DNA from: Cytophagales bacterium
Lineage (GTDB): Bacteria; Bacteroidota; Bacteroidia; Cytophagales; 172606-1
Direction: 5' to 3'
DNA: 57,057 nucleotides
Assembly: GCA_030448185.1 (NCBI GenBank)
Contig: JAUJNL010000048.1
Location: 1 to 57,057 of the forward strand
Part shown: in pieces, positions 48,662 to 57,057 of the stretch
Position numbering within the stretch: position 1 is the stretch's first letter
How the letters are laid out: the number at the start of each line of letters is the position of its first letter
Translations under genes and position numbers: made by a program
Notes under the pieces: generated by a model
Told to the model about the DNA's origin: nothing
What the model saw: the letters and a program-made list of their open reading frames with translations, nothing else
Databases searched by the model: none

Positions 48662-49099
48662 ATGCTTCCTTTTTCCCGCATTTCCGCTGCCCTGCTCCTG
48701 ACCTTGGTCGCGTTGCTGAGTTGTCAATCCGATGATCCTGCTCCCGTTAATGAAATGCCTGATGTGCAGGATGCTACCCTGCTGACCGAAGGTACTTTCC
48801 GGACGGCCACCTGCGCCGGGAAAAATATTTCGACGCTGCCCGGTACCCTCAGATTGCAATGCGTTCTATAGCGTTGGAACGGATTGGAGCCAGTAGTTAC
48901 CAAGGCCAATTCGCTTTAACCATCAAAGGTATTATCCGGGAAGTAACCATTCATTCTCTTTACTTTTGAGCAGGCGGGGAACAAGGGTACCTTTAAGGGG
49001 GAATTCACGGTAAACCGGCTCGATTTCGGGATAGGAGAAACAAGCTGGGGCCTGGCCGACCAGGTCCTGGTTCGAATAAATCTAGATGTGATCCGATGA
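48662..49099 (+). pseudogene. YceI-like lipoprotein, centre missing and frameshifted
   Basis: N-terminal signal peptide and lipobox (TLVALLSC) with SDDPAPVNEMPDVQDAT. Then, in another frame from about 48805, HLRREKYFDAARYPQIAMRS (the YceI block that normally sits mid-protein), then SYQGQFALTIKGIIREVTI and GTFKGEFTVNRLDFGIG, ending NLDVIR at the stop 49097-49099. About 80 residues that should lie between the signal peptide and HLRREKYFD are absent. YceI proteins bind polyisoprenoid lipids in the periplasm. The stop overlaps the next start codon (ATGA), so this is the first gene of a packed operon. Confidence 0.65.
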
Positions 49100-49608
49100 A
49101 CCATACTTTGCAAAATACGACTTCTCAAACGCTACTGCAGCTCCAAACCTTGCTGCAACAGATGAGCCCGGAAAGATACCGGGAAAGTTTACCTGTATTA
49201 TCGGATAGTTCGGTGGGTAAACACGTACGCCACGTATTGGAGTTTTACCAATGCCTCTTCAACGGATTACCCGGCGGTCTGGTGGATTACGATACCCGCA
49301 TCCGGGACCTGATCCTGGAAACCGACATATCCACGGCCATTGTGGCACTGGAAGCAGTACTGAAGCGCATTGCGCAGGTGGCAGCTGACCAGGCCCTCCG
49401 GTTGCAGACCACTTACGGAACCCACGAAGCGGTTGTGGTACCAACGACCCTATACCGGGAACTGATTTACAACCTGGAACACTGCATTCATCACCAGGCG
49501 CTGATCCGGATTGGGGTACAATCCTTGGCGCAGTCCCACGAACTGCCGGTTACTTTTGGCGTAGCGCCTTCCACTGTACAGCACCAGCAAATTACATGTG
49601 CACCGTAA
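49096..49608 (+). CDS. DinB family protein
   Basis: A 170-residue four-helix protein. The DinB metal-site pattern is SVGKHVRHVLEFYQCL (first His) and IYNLEHCIHHQALIRIG (paired His near the C-terminus). The enzymatic role in this family is often thiol-dependent or unknown. Its start overlaps the YceI stop (ATGA) and its stop overlaps the NRDE gene start by 13 bases, so translation of the three genes is likely coupled. Confidence 0.85.
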   Translation: MNHTLQNTTSQTLLQLQTLLQQMSPERYRESLPVLSDSSVGKHVRHVLEFYQCLFNGLPGGLVDYDTRIRDLILETDISTAIVALEAVLKRIAQVAADQALRLQTTYGTHEAVVVPTTLYRELIYNLEHCIHHQALIRIGVQSLAQSHELPVTFGVAPSTVQHQQITCAP

Positions 49609-50315
49609 CATTTCTTCCCACGGGTGGGGAAGGCTTTATGCTGACCTCCAATCGGGATACGCAGGCCAGCAGGCCCAGGGCAAACGCGCCGTGCCGGTTT
49701 CAGGTGCATCAGCAAGCCGTTTTCTTCCCCCGTGATCCAGTCGGGGGCGGAACCTGGATTGCTACATCGGGTAACGGCTGGACTTTGTGTCTGCTCAACG
49801 GGGCGTTCGCCAAACACGAATCGCAGCCGCCATACCGCCGGAGCCGGGGCCTGGTCCTGCTGGACTTTTACGGATGTAGATGCCCGGAAACGTTCGCCAA
49901 GACGTACGACTTCTGCGGGATTGAACCCTTTACCCTGCTGATAGTACAGGCCAAACCAGTCCTTACGCTTTCCGAAATCCGGTGGGATGGCCAGCAGTGC
50001 CACCTGACGGGAAAAAACGTCCGGGAAACGCACATCTGGTCGTCGGCAACGTTGTATGCTCCCTCAGTTGTGCAGCAGCGCCAGCAGTGGTACGCCGCCT
50101 GGCTGGCTGACCGGGAGACGTATTCCCTGGAAGATGTGTTTGATTTTCACCGTCAGGCGGGTAAGGAGGACGTCCACAATGGCCTGCGCATGAACCGGGA
50201 CGATAAATGGCTGACGGTGAGCATTACGGCCGTAGCGCACCACGAAAAGGAGGGACACGTAATGGTGTACGAGGACTTACTGCGCCAAACCCGTCAGACG
50301 TACCGCCTGCTGTAG
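49596..50315 (+). CDS. NRDE family protein (TANGO2-like)
   Basis: A 239-residue protein starting MCTVTFLPTGGEGFMLTSNR. Cys2 and the N-R-D motif define the NRDE/TANGO2 family. Further conserved blocks are RDPVGGGTWIATSGNGWTLC, ALCLLNGAF-type strands and HEKEGHVMVYEDLLRQTRQT. Cys2 at the N-terminus resembles Ntn-hydrolase nucleophiles, but the reaction is not established. Overlaps DinB by 13 bases. Part of the operon with ATP-grasp, LysE and hydrolase genes. Confidence 0.85.
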   Translation: MCTVTFLPTGGEGFMLTSNRDTQASRPRANAPCRFQVHQQAVFFPRDPVGGGTWIATSGNGWTLCLLNGAFAKHESQPPYRRSRGLVLLDFYGCRCPETFAKTYDFCGIEPFTLLIVQAKPVLTLSEIRWDGQQCHLTGKNVRETHIWSSATLYAPSVVQQRQQWYAAWLADRETYSLEDVFDFHRQAGKEDVHNGLRMNRDDKWLTVSITAVAHHEKEGHVMVYEDLLRQTRQTYRLL

Positions 50316-50345
50316 GCGGGACTTGTGCGTTTTACTGAATTAATT

Positions 50346-51374
50346 ATGTTTACAACCATCCGGTATCTGAATTTCTGGACGCGGCTTACCCAGTGGGAGT
50401 ATTGGCCGTTCGCAGTCGTGTATCTGCCCATTTTCCTGTACTGGCTGTGGCTTTCCCTGAAAGCCCGTTCCTTGTTCTTTTTCTCGGCGGCCAATCCCTC
50501 CATCGAAAATGGAGGTATGCTCGGAGAGTCCAAGTTCAGGATCTTGGAGAAGATTGACAACCAATTCAAACCCCAAACCCTGTATGTCGCCGAAACAGTA
50601 CCCTTTGATCGTCTTCTGGTAATGATTCATGAGAAAGGTATCGGGTTTCCGCTCATTGCCAAGCCGGACGTGGGAGAACGGGGTTGGCAAGTAGAAAAGC
50701 TGCAAGATGAGGCGGAACTGCAAGCCTACCACACCGCCACCAAGGTTCCCTTTCTCGTACAGGAATACGTGGATTATCCGCTGGAACTGGGTTTGTTCTA
50801 CTACCGCTTTCCGCACCAGCCGAAGGGACACATTTCTTCGGTAGCCATCAAAGAATTTTTAACCCTGCGCGGAGATGGCCAATCTACCATCAACGAACTG
50901 ATCCTGGCCAGCGACCGGGCCCGCTTGCAGTACCAGGTACTCCATCAGCGGTACGGGCACCGGTTCGGGGAAGTGCTTCCGCTCGGACAGGAGAGTACTT
51001 TGGTACCCATCGGCAATCACTGCCGGGGTACTAAGTTCCTCAATGGCAACCACCTCATCAATGGAGCGTTGCTGGAGGTGTTCGACCGCATCAGCGAAAC
51101 TATCGGTGGGTTTTACTACGGCCGCTACGACCTGCGGTGCCGCAGTGTAGGGGAGCTATACCAAGGCAAAGGAATCAAAATACTGGAACTCAACGGCGCC
51201 GGTGCCGAACCAGCCCACATCTACGATCCAACCTTCTCCCGCCTGGAAGCTTACCGCGTCTTGTTCCGTCACTGGCAAATACTCTACCGCATCAGTCTGG
51301 CTAACTACCAAAATGGCGCGGCCTACTTGGGTTTTTGGGAAGGGTTACGGGCTTTCTGGCGTATCAAATCGTAA
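50346..51374 (+). CDS. Membrane-anchored ATP-grasp (D-Ala-D-Ala ligase-like) protein
   Basis: About 342 residues from ATG 50346. The N-terminus has one or two membrane-proximal hydrophobic segments (YWPFAVVYLPIFLYWLWLSL). The ATP-grasp core follows: GIGFPLIAKPDVGERGWQVE, VPFLVQEYVDYPLELGLFYY, the catalytic region FYYGRYDLRCRSVGELYQGK and GIKILELNGAGAEPAHIYDP (metal-binding E, N). This is the layout of D-alanine-D-alanine ligase/carboxylate-amine ligase-like proteins. The substrate carboxylate and amine are unknown. The next gene, a LysE exporter, suggests an amino-acid-derived product. Confidence 0.82.
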   Translation: MFTTIRYLNFWTRLTQWEYWPFAVVYLPIFLYWLWLSLKARSLFFFSAANPSIENGGMLGESKFRILEKIDNQFKPQTLYVAETVPFDRLLVMIHEKGIGFPLIAKPDVGERGWQVEKLQDEAELQAYHTATKVPFLVQEYVDYPLELGLFYYRFPHQPKGHISSVAIKEFLTLRGDGQSTINELILASDRARLQYQVLHQRYGHRFGEVLPLGQESTLVPIGNHCRGTKFLNGNHLINGALLEVFDRISETIGGFYYGRYDLRCRSVGELYQGKGIKILELNGAGAEPAHIYDPTFSRLEAYRVLFRHWQILYRISLANYQNGAAYLGFWEGLRAFWRIKS

Positions 51375-51389
51375 TCAACTGTCTTAGTC

Positions 51390-52001
51390 ATGGAATGGAT
51401 GTTCACCGGACTTATCGTCGGGGCAATAGTTAGCTTTCTCGGATCACTGCCACCCGGCATTTTAAACTCTACCATCATCCAGATCACCTTGCGCAGTGGC
51501 AAAATGGCGGCGATTTGGTTTGCCCTCGCCTGCATGGTAGTGGAAATTGCCTATAGTTATGTAGCCGTTCTACTGGCTACTACCCTGCTGGATCTAAACC
51601 GCTACCAGTCCGGAATCGAATTGCTCTCAACGCTGCTGTTATTAGGAGCAGGAGTCTACTATGTAGGGAAGAAATCAACGGAAATAACCGGCAAGGCTAC
51701 CGCTAGGCCATTTTACCTGGGCGTGGTCCTGAGCCTGGTTAATGTGGTGGCCGTGCCCTTCTGGGTGGCCTACACCTCGCTGCTGACTAGTCAGGGTTGG
51801 ATTACGCTGATGAAGAACGTAAATCTAACTCTTTACCTGACGGGCATCGGGCTGGGAACTTTTCTGGCCCTGGCGCTCTTTGCGCAACTGAGCGGATTCC
51901 TGCAAAAACGTTTTGCCATAAGTAGTACCTTAATGAACCGTGCGGTAGGGTGGCTGATGGTGGCTACTTCGTTGTACCAAGCCTTGCACTTGATTATATA
52001 A
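51390..52001 (+). CDS. LysE family transporter
   Basis: A 203-residue protein with about six membrane segments. The LysE signature is FLGSLPPGILNSTIIQITLRSGK near the N-terminus (GxxPPGPxxxxxxxxxxrxG pattern). Further segments are IWFALACMVVEIAYSYVAVL and LGVVLSLVNVVAVPFWVAYT. Family members export amino acids or related compounds. It starts 16 bases after the ATP-grasp gene and 12 bases before the hydrolase gene, so the three form one unit. Confidence 0.87.
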   Translation: MEWMFTGLIVGAIVSFLGSLPPGILNSTIIQITLRSGKMAAIWFALACMVVEIAYSYVAVLLATTLLDLNRYQSGIELLSTLLLLGAGVYYVGKKSTEITGKATARPFYLGVVLSLVNVVAVPFWVAYTSLLTSQGWITLMKNVNLTLYLTGIGLGTFLALALFAQLSGFLQKRFAISSTLMNRAVGWLMVATSLYQALHLII

Positions 52002-52013
52002 GACCAGCTTACC

Positions 52014-52906
52014 ATGACAACAATACTGCCCTCACCTCCGCGTTTCTGGTGGAAAGGAAAAAAAATGCTCCTCCTGCCTCTCCTCTTGTGGGCGCTCCTG
52101 GCGCTGCTCTCCCGGTGCGTCCGCCTCCGCATGTCGGATCGGAAGATCGAACAGTATTTTGCGGGTAGTGCGGTAAAACCGGTTTTTCAGTACACTACCG
52201 ACAACGGGCTGCGTTTGCACTACGCCAGCATCGGCGCGGATTCGTTGCCCCTGGTGGTATTTGTGCACGGCTCACCCGGCTCCTGGGACGCGTTTATTTC
52301 GTTTTTCAAAGATTCGGCTTTGTATACACAGGCCCGCTTGGTGTCGGTAGACCGCCCTGGCTTCGGGAAAAGTAATCTGGGCCGCCCGGAGCGGTCCCTG
52401 CAGCGGCAGGCGGCATCCATCGCCCCCGTGCTGCAGAATAATAATGCCGCCAAACGGGCTATTCTGGTTGGCCATTCGCTCGGGGGACCTTTAATTGTCC
52501 GGCTGGCAATAGATTATCCGGAGCTGGTGGGTGGGTTGATTCTGGTAGCCCCGTCCGTTGATCCCGCCCTTGAGCCGAAAGAATGGTACCGAAAGGTGGG
52601 TAATTTTGCCTTGGTGCGTCCGCTGCTGCCCGTAGAAATAGACGTCAGCAACCAGGAGATTTGCCTTTGAAGGGAGAACTTGAGCAGATGCTACCCCTCT
52701 GGCAAACCCTGCGGGTACCCATCACCGTCATTCAGGGCGAAGCGGATCAGCTAGTGCCGGCAGCCAATGCCGCGTTTGTAAAAAAACAAGCGGTCAATGC
52801 ACCGCTACAGATAATTATGGTGCCCCAGATGAATCATTTCATTCCCTGGGAGCGCCCCATCCTGATTCGAGATGCCATCCTTTCCCATTTGAAAATGCAG
52901 AAGTAA
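52014..52906 (+). CDS. Alpha/beta hydrolase (one frameshift)
   Basis: About 296 residues with an N-terminal membrane anchor (MLLLPLLLWALLALLSRC). The hydrolase domain has the oxyanion-hole block LVVFVHGSPGSWDAF, nucleophile elbow ILVGHSLGGPLIVRL (Ser in GHSLGG), acid residue in VIQGEADQLVPAANA and catalytic His in PQMNHFIPWERP. The frame breaks in GATTTGCC near 52663. One added T gives NQEILPLKGELEQMLPLWQ. All three catalytic residues remain. Last gene of the operon. Confidence 0.87.
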
Positions 52907-52968
52907 AGAATTTTATGAGGAAAGTCCATTTCGCAGGCTTGGCAAACTGTAGCGGATCTATTAGACCA

Positions 52969-53535
52969 CTATAGTTGACGGATGGCCATTTCTTTCAGAT
53001 AGGTTAGATCCGGAATGGGAATATTTTCTTCTTTGGCCCGTTCGTCCCATTCCCGCATCCGGATACTGAGTGCAAACAAAGGGTCTTGCTCAAAACGTTG
53101 CGCCTCCTGAGCACTCATCCGGCCACCCTGGTATTCGAGGGTTTGCTTGCTGGCCTCGGAGAGTTTTTCGTAATAGGCCGCGTGTTTGTACGTCAGGTAC
53201 CGTTTGGCCTGTACGTGGTACTCGACTAGCCTAGCAATATTCTCCGGAAACCCTTTGCTACGGAGATAGTCAGCGCCAATTTTTCTCATGACGCATTACT
53301 CCATATCTACCCATCTGTTCGGCTTTACCTTCCTTAACGCACAGGTGACCGATATCATGGAAAAAGCGGCCAGAATGACGTCCTCGCCGTACCCTTCCTG
53401 CTGGGCTAACTGCGCACTCTGGGCCATGTGTTCCAGCTGCGAAACCGGCTCCCCGATGTAATCATTGTCCCCGTGCTGAGTATATATAGGTCGAAAATTT
53501 CTCTACGATTTTTGTGCGGTGCTACTCGGCTGCAT
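52969..53535 (-). CDS. PhnZ-like HD-domain oxygenase (organophosphonate catabolism, frameshifted)
   Basis: Reconstructed start at 53535 (MQPSSTAQKIVEKIFDLYT). The PhnZ-type substrate-lid and first iron ligand are in GDNDYIGEPVSQLEHMAQSA: Tyr and Glu two and three residues around YIGE, then His. The HD motif is VILAAFFHDIGHLCVKEG (one T missing in GCTTTTTCC near 53370). Later ligands are in RHEKIGADYLRSKGFPEN and VEYHVQAKRYLTYKHA. Breaks are at about 53480 (extra AT in a TATATATA run) and 53370. About 188 residues, the size of PhnZ. It would cleave the C-P bond of a 2-amino-1-hydroxyethylphosphonate-like substrate. The partner PhnX-like gene is 3.3 kb away. Confidence 0.8.
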
Positions 53536-53546
53536 AACAATTTATT

Positions 53547-53632
53547 GAAGCTGTTTAGACTTTTAGAGAAGGAGGTTAAACTGGTATTGAGGATACAACA
53601 ATTTACTCTTTTAGAAAAGGCTAAACAGCTTC
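53547..53632. repeat. 12-bp inverted repeat
   Basis: GAAGCTGTTTAG (53547-53558) and its exact complement CTAAACAGCTTC (53621-53632), with ACAATTTA near both. Lies just upstream of the phnZ-like start on the minus strand. A 72-codon frame spanning it (53428-53646) is not protein-like. Possible regulatory hairpin or small remnant. Confidence 0.5.
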
Positions 53633-53806
53633 ATTATTTTGATTAGGTAGTACCTGAAATTATTCCGCTTTCGGGAAAAGATTTTCTGAAGGGTGATGCA
53701 AATCTCCGGGCCCGTGCCATCTGCTATAATGTTCTTAGGCTAACTTCGTTGCAGTTGGCTATCCTCCTTCCTCATCCGCACATTGGCACCCTTTCTCATC
53801 AGCTCC

Positions 53807-56605
53807 TCATTTCTGCTTCCGCTTCACATCGTCTTCGCGGCTGCGGCGGAGCATGTCTTCCGGCTCGTCGATGATAGGGGACTCAGCTACGGCTTTCCAG
53901 TTGAAGTGTGCATCGAATGGATCCAGGGCTTTCTGCGGGTCGAAAATGCGCTGGTCAACGGGCAGGGCGTTGTAAGGAGCAAAATCAGGCTTATCCGTGA
54001 ATAAATCCCCGAGATCATTGGCGCCTGCATCGTACTGGTTGAGGTAACGCAGGCCCAACACGTGCCAGATTGTTTTGAAGATGCTGCCAAAAGGTGTAGT
54101 GCAGGTGTCCCTACATAAGTTGGACGGGCATAAGGAGAAATAACCATCAGAATACTCCGGTGCGCATCCACGTGGTCGACCCCACCGGGTCGTCCCCGGT
54201 GACCACAATGGCCATATTTTTCCAGTACGGTGTATGAGATAAGAATTCAACCAACCGCCTCAAGGCCAGATCATTGTCGGCCATATAGCTTTCATTGAAC
54301 GGATAGCCGTCCTTAGGACGTTCACCGGCGCCGTGGTCCTGCGGCAATACAATCGTGAGTACAGATGGTAACTTTTTGTTCGGGCCTTTCCAGCGGTCAT
54401 TGTACTCTTTGATGAACATATCCATCCGGAACTGGTCCGGTATGCCCATATTGAAGGTGGCGAACAATTGCGAAGACCGCTTAAACATCGGAGCCGGAAC
54501 CGGGTAATTAATCAGGGTACGGGTACCGGTGTATTTAAAGGCTTGTTCCTCGTAGCCGGGAGCCATTTCAGGCCGAAACCAAAGTTGAAAAAATCAATTT
54601 TATTGCGTTCCAGGTGCTCCCACAAGGAACCGGCCTCGTTGTAGTCCTCGGGATAAATGGAAGCATTTGACCCGGTAAAAGCCAGCATTCCGGGTGCTTT
54701 GGACCCCATCTTCATCCGGCGAATTCCACCGTAAGCAGCTGAAACACTCGTTTCCAGCCATTCATTCGGGTACGTGCCCACCAGCCAGCGGTGCCCGTCA
54801 GCGGAGTGGTCCGAATCACAGTAGAAATTATCACCCATGGCAAAGCGCTGCGCTAAGGCCAGGTGATTCGGCATTACGGTGGCATTCTCGACTTTGCGGG
54901 ATTGGTCCTTGCTGGCAAAACTCACTCCCCAGCCGTACCGGGCCAGCCTTTTCTCCCCTTTGCCACCGGCTACTTGTCCGAATATCTCATCGTAGGTACG
55001 GTTTTCCTTCGCCACGAACACGATATGCTTAATTGGGGAAGAGGAATAGCCCGAAAACAAAGGAATAGGATTGTTTTTACGCCCGGCAAAGATCTTGTTA
55101 TTGCGGTCGGTGAAATGGAAATTATTAGCAATCACCCGTTGCGTTTCGGTCGGCAAAGCTTCGTCGGCAGGAATATCGAGGACGGATACAGTGCCTTTCA
55201 TCAGGGAACCAATATTACTGCCTTCCGGTCCCATTGTAAACGCCGGGCCGCCATTGGGACCGCTGCCGAAGCCTTTTGCATTGGCGACTAACAGTTTTTT
55301 ACCATCTTTACTCACGGCTAACTTACTTGGGAACCAACCCATCGGAATGTGCCCCATCACTTTTAACGTAGCTACATCAATCACCCCCACCGCATTAATC
55401 CCGGATTCGGCCACGTATAGCCGCTTCCCGTCCGGACTCAGGGCCAGACCGAATGGAATCATGCCTCGCAGGCTACCTAACCGTTCATCTAGTTGCAGAA
55501 AGACGTTCTTGATCACTTTGTTCTCCTGCGCATCAATCACCGAAATACAGTCGTTGTTGCCATTGCTGACGAATACATACTTCCCGGCAGCCACCACGGA
55601 GTTGGGGCTGGAACCGCCCACCGCAGGAATACCTTCTACCAGTTGCCCGACCAGAAAGCCGGTTTTCACCTTGGCAGTAACCCTGGGTTGGGATGGGTTT
55701 TGCAGGTCAACCGTCCAGACGGAAAACGATTCGGGTACGTTGGGGTCGCCGAGGCCGGGCACATCGGCGGTGTCACTTTGGTAGCCATCTTTTGCCTCCT
55801 TAGAGCCAAAGGCGGAAGTAGGATAAGGCAGGGAAGTTTCGGCCAACCGGGCCGTGTCCAGGCTGTTAATGAATTTATATTCATACATGCCCACATTGGC
55901 TACATACGCCTGCCTGCCGTCCGGCGACAGGGTGATGCCGAAGGGATACCGGCCCACCGGCACACTATGCGTAAGCCGGCGGATTTGCGTATTTACAATC
56001 ACCATCCGGAAACCAATCTGGTCGATAGCGTAAAGGGTTTTTCCGTCCTTGCTCAATACCAAATCACCAATATAGCCGTCTGAATAGTCACGATTTCCGG
56101 TTTTGGCGGCACAACTAATCGAGTCGGTTTTCTGTCCGGTTTGCAGGTTAAATACGAAAATTTTATTTTCCTGCCCCCCTGCCACGTACAATGTTTTGTT
56201 ATCCGGAGCAATAGCCAGTCCTATAAATACGGAGGCCAGAATGCCTTTATCCGTATCGGCTCCCGGCGGAATTTGCTGCACCTGGGGCTGCAAACCCATC
56301 ACATTCCGGATGATCGAAATAGAAATCGGGCTGGTGCCCGAATTGGCCGTTACGACAGTATGACCATCCGGACTCATCACCAGTCCGTAGGGATGCGGTG
56401 CTACGGTAATCTGCCTGCCGCGCGGGGTAAGCAGCCGGCCGTTGGGCAGAATCGTGGTACTGTCCCGGTTAATTTGGGTGTAGGCACTACCCGCCGGAGC
56501 CGTAGCAATCCAGCTTTTAGGGAGAGACGTTTTTTCACCAGGTTGGCAGGACGCCAGCCACGCCATCAGAATCAGGAGCCAGTACGGCGGCAGTTTGTTT
56601 CGCAT
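53807..56605 (-). CDS. Lipoprotein with YVTN beta-propeller and alkaline-phosphatase/phosphoesterase domain (frameshifted)
   Basis: About 930 residues. Signal peptide and lipobox (LMAWLASC). The N-terminal half has YVTN/NHL-type repeats: HPYGLVMSPDGHTVVTANSG, GLAIAPDNKTLYVAGGQENK, FGLALSPDGKRLYVAESGIN. The C-terminal half (from about residue 535) is a type-I phosphodiesterase/phosphatase-like fold: VFVAKENRTYDEIFGQVAGG, MGDNFYCDSDHSADGHRWLV and, past frame changes, QDHGAGERPKDGYP, VVTxDDPVGGVDHVDAHR and ARPTYVGTPALHTFGSIF. Breaks are near 54560, 54180 and 54085. Surface or periplasmic. The metal residues in SDHSADGH and DDPxG are typical. Oriented with phnZ; a divergent PhnX-like gene starts 187 bases away. 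The substrate is probably a phosphoester. Confidence 0.82.
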
Positions 56606-56704
56606 ACAGTAGAAAGTAGATGCGTTAGAGGGTCCAAATTAGGCGCTTACGGAGGAAAATCTGTTACGTATTTGTTAAAAAAAGTTTACTATTGATAAAC
56701 CTTA

Positions 56705-56734
56705 TTGCACGCACTTTACTATTTTCTACTTTCG
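56705..56734 (+). promoter_or_regulatory. Predicted promoter of the PhnX-like gene
   Basis: TTG (56705-56707), 19 bases, TACTTTCG (56727-56734; 7 of 8 to TAnnTTTG). Start codon 57 bases downstream. Confidence 0.5.
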
Positions 56735-56791
56735 CCCCGGTAAATAGATAGTGGCAGCAGTTTAATTAGCACCTCAACGAATCATTTTCCT

Positions 56792-57057
56792 ATGGCTATT
56801 CAATTAGTGGTTTTTGACCTGGCCGGTACTACCGTCAAAGACAGCGACAATGTACATTTCTTTTTGCAGGAAGCCCTCCGGCAGGAAGGGGTGATGATCT
56901 CCCGCGATGAGGCCAACGCCGTGATGGGCATTGCCAAACCGGTTGCCATCCGGCAGTTGCTGGAAGCCAAGATTTCTGCTAAGAGCCGGATTACGGAAGA
57001 CTGGATTGATTCAATTCATGGACATTTTCTGCAAGGAATGACGGATTTTTACCGGAC
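56792..57057 (+). CDS. PhnX-like (phosphonatase-like) HAD hydrolase, 3' partial
   Basis: Start MAIQLVVFDLAGTTVKDSDN, the HAD nucleophile motif DxAGT as in phosphonatase-like hydrolases. It continues VHFFLQEALRQEGVMISRDE and AVMGIAKPVAIRQLLEAK before the window ends (88 codons seen). This subfamily, together with the HD-domain oxygenase PhnZ, occurs in aminoethylphosphonate degradation clusters. Distinction from true PhnX needs the missing cap and C-terminus. Confidence 0.8.
   Translation, partial: MAIQLVVFDLAGTTVKDSDNVHFFLQEALRQEGVMISRDEANAVMGIAKPVAIRQLLEAKISAKSRITEDWIDSIHGHFLQGMTDFYR

Noticed and set aside
53428..53646. 72-codon plus-strand frame across the inverted repeat
   Set aside because: It overlaps the PhnZ-like start on the other strand and is created by the repeat; no conserved motif.

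Overview
The window looks like a chromosomal stretch of a Bacteroidetes bacterium of the order Cytophagales, probably Spirosomaceae-like (Spirosoma/Larkinella type). Evidence: a SusC/SusD pair, an HTCS-type AraC tail, a propeller-type sensor kinase, DUF1573, DUF1684, DUF349 and DUF2795 proteins, a long Bacteroidetes-type NusB, lipoproteins with Bacteroidetes signal sequences, and promoters of the TTTG-N20-TAnnTTTG class (clearest in front of rpsT). Only the protein content supports the family assignment. No rRNA, tRNA, CRISPR array or prophage was seen.

Many otherwise ordinary genes are split into several reading frames (nusB, coaE, yebC, radC, the DUF349 gene, an ABC exporter, an antiporter, the ECF sigma factor and its partner, phnZ). 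In several cases the lesion is one base gained or lost in a short homopolymer, and both flanks still encode the conserved family sequence. I read most of these as base-calling errors and annotate each gene at its full extent. A second class is different: sequence is missing or shuffled (SusC fused to SusD near 41960, YceI missing its middle near 48810, scrambled direct repeats at 3684-4013, fragments of Rpn, an IS and an HTCS). These could be real decay or misassembly.

Layout. 1-2.1 kb: tail of a hybrid-type sensor kinase. 2.2-4.8 kb: lipoproteins, a NadR-like kinase, a repeat-scrambled locus. 5.4-7.7 kb: a coiled-coil membrane protein and a vWA-like lipoprotein. 7.7-12.2 kb: a CPA2 antiporter with Usp-like tail, a VOC protein, an ABC exporter. 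12.5-17.0 kb: a housekeeping run nusB, ytxH, DUF1573, yajC, ybbR, coaE. 17.3-22.9 kb: an ECF sigma factor, an anti-sigma/beta-barrel partner, and a lipoprotein operon (small lipoprotein, LVIVD, VWA/DUF3520) preceded by the same promoter as the sigma factor. 23-28.8 kb: PPK2, an outer membrane protein, ettA, DUF349, DUF2795. 28.9-34.9 kb: orphan FecE-like ATPase, IS remnant, phytanoyl-CoA dioxygenase with divergent AraC regulator, DUF2071, Rpn fragment, DUF1684, radC. 35.2-39.6 kb: rpsT, a phospholipase-C-like secreted protein, yebC, a broken IS1-family element, an RDD membrane protein. 39.8-45.7 kb: a MITE-like element with a target duplication and a decayed polysaccharide-utilisation-type locus (HTCS tail, SusD/SusC), then an M20 peptidase. 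46-48.6 kb: two YHS proteins around a GNAT and a Crp/Fnr gene. 48.7-52.9 kb: a tightly packed operon YceI, DinB, NRDE, ATP-grasp, LysE, alpha/beta hydrolase. 53-57 kb: a PhnZ-like oxygenase, a beta-propeller/phosphatase lipoprotein and a divergent PhnX-like hydrolase, suggesting organophosphonate metabolism.

The most interesting signals are the duplicated ECF promoter (TTGCAAC-N16-GGGTCAATA) tying the sigma operon to the LVIVD/VWA lipoprotein operon, the unusual anti-sigma/beta-barrel protein, the 185-bp MITE-like element, and several families of recurring intergenic inverted repeats.
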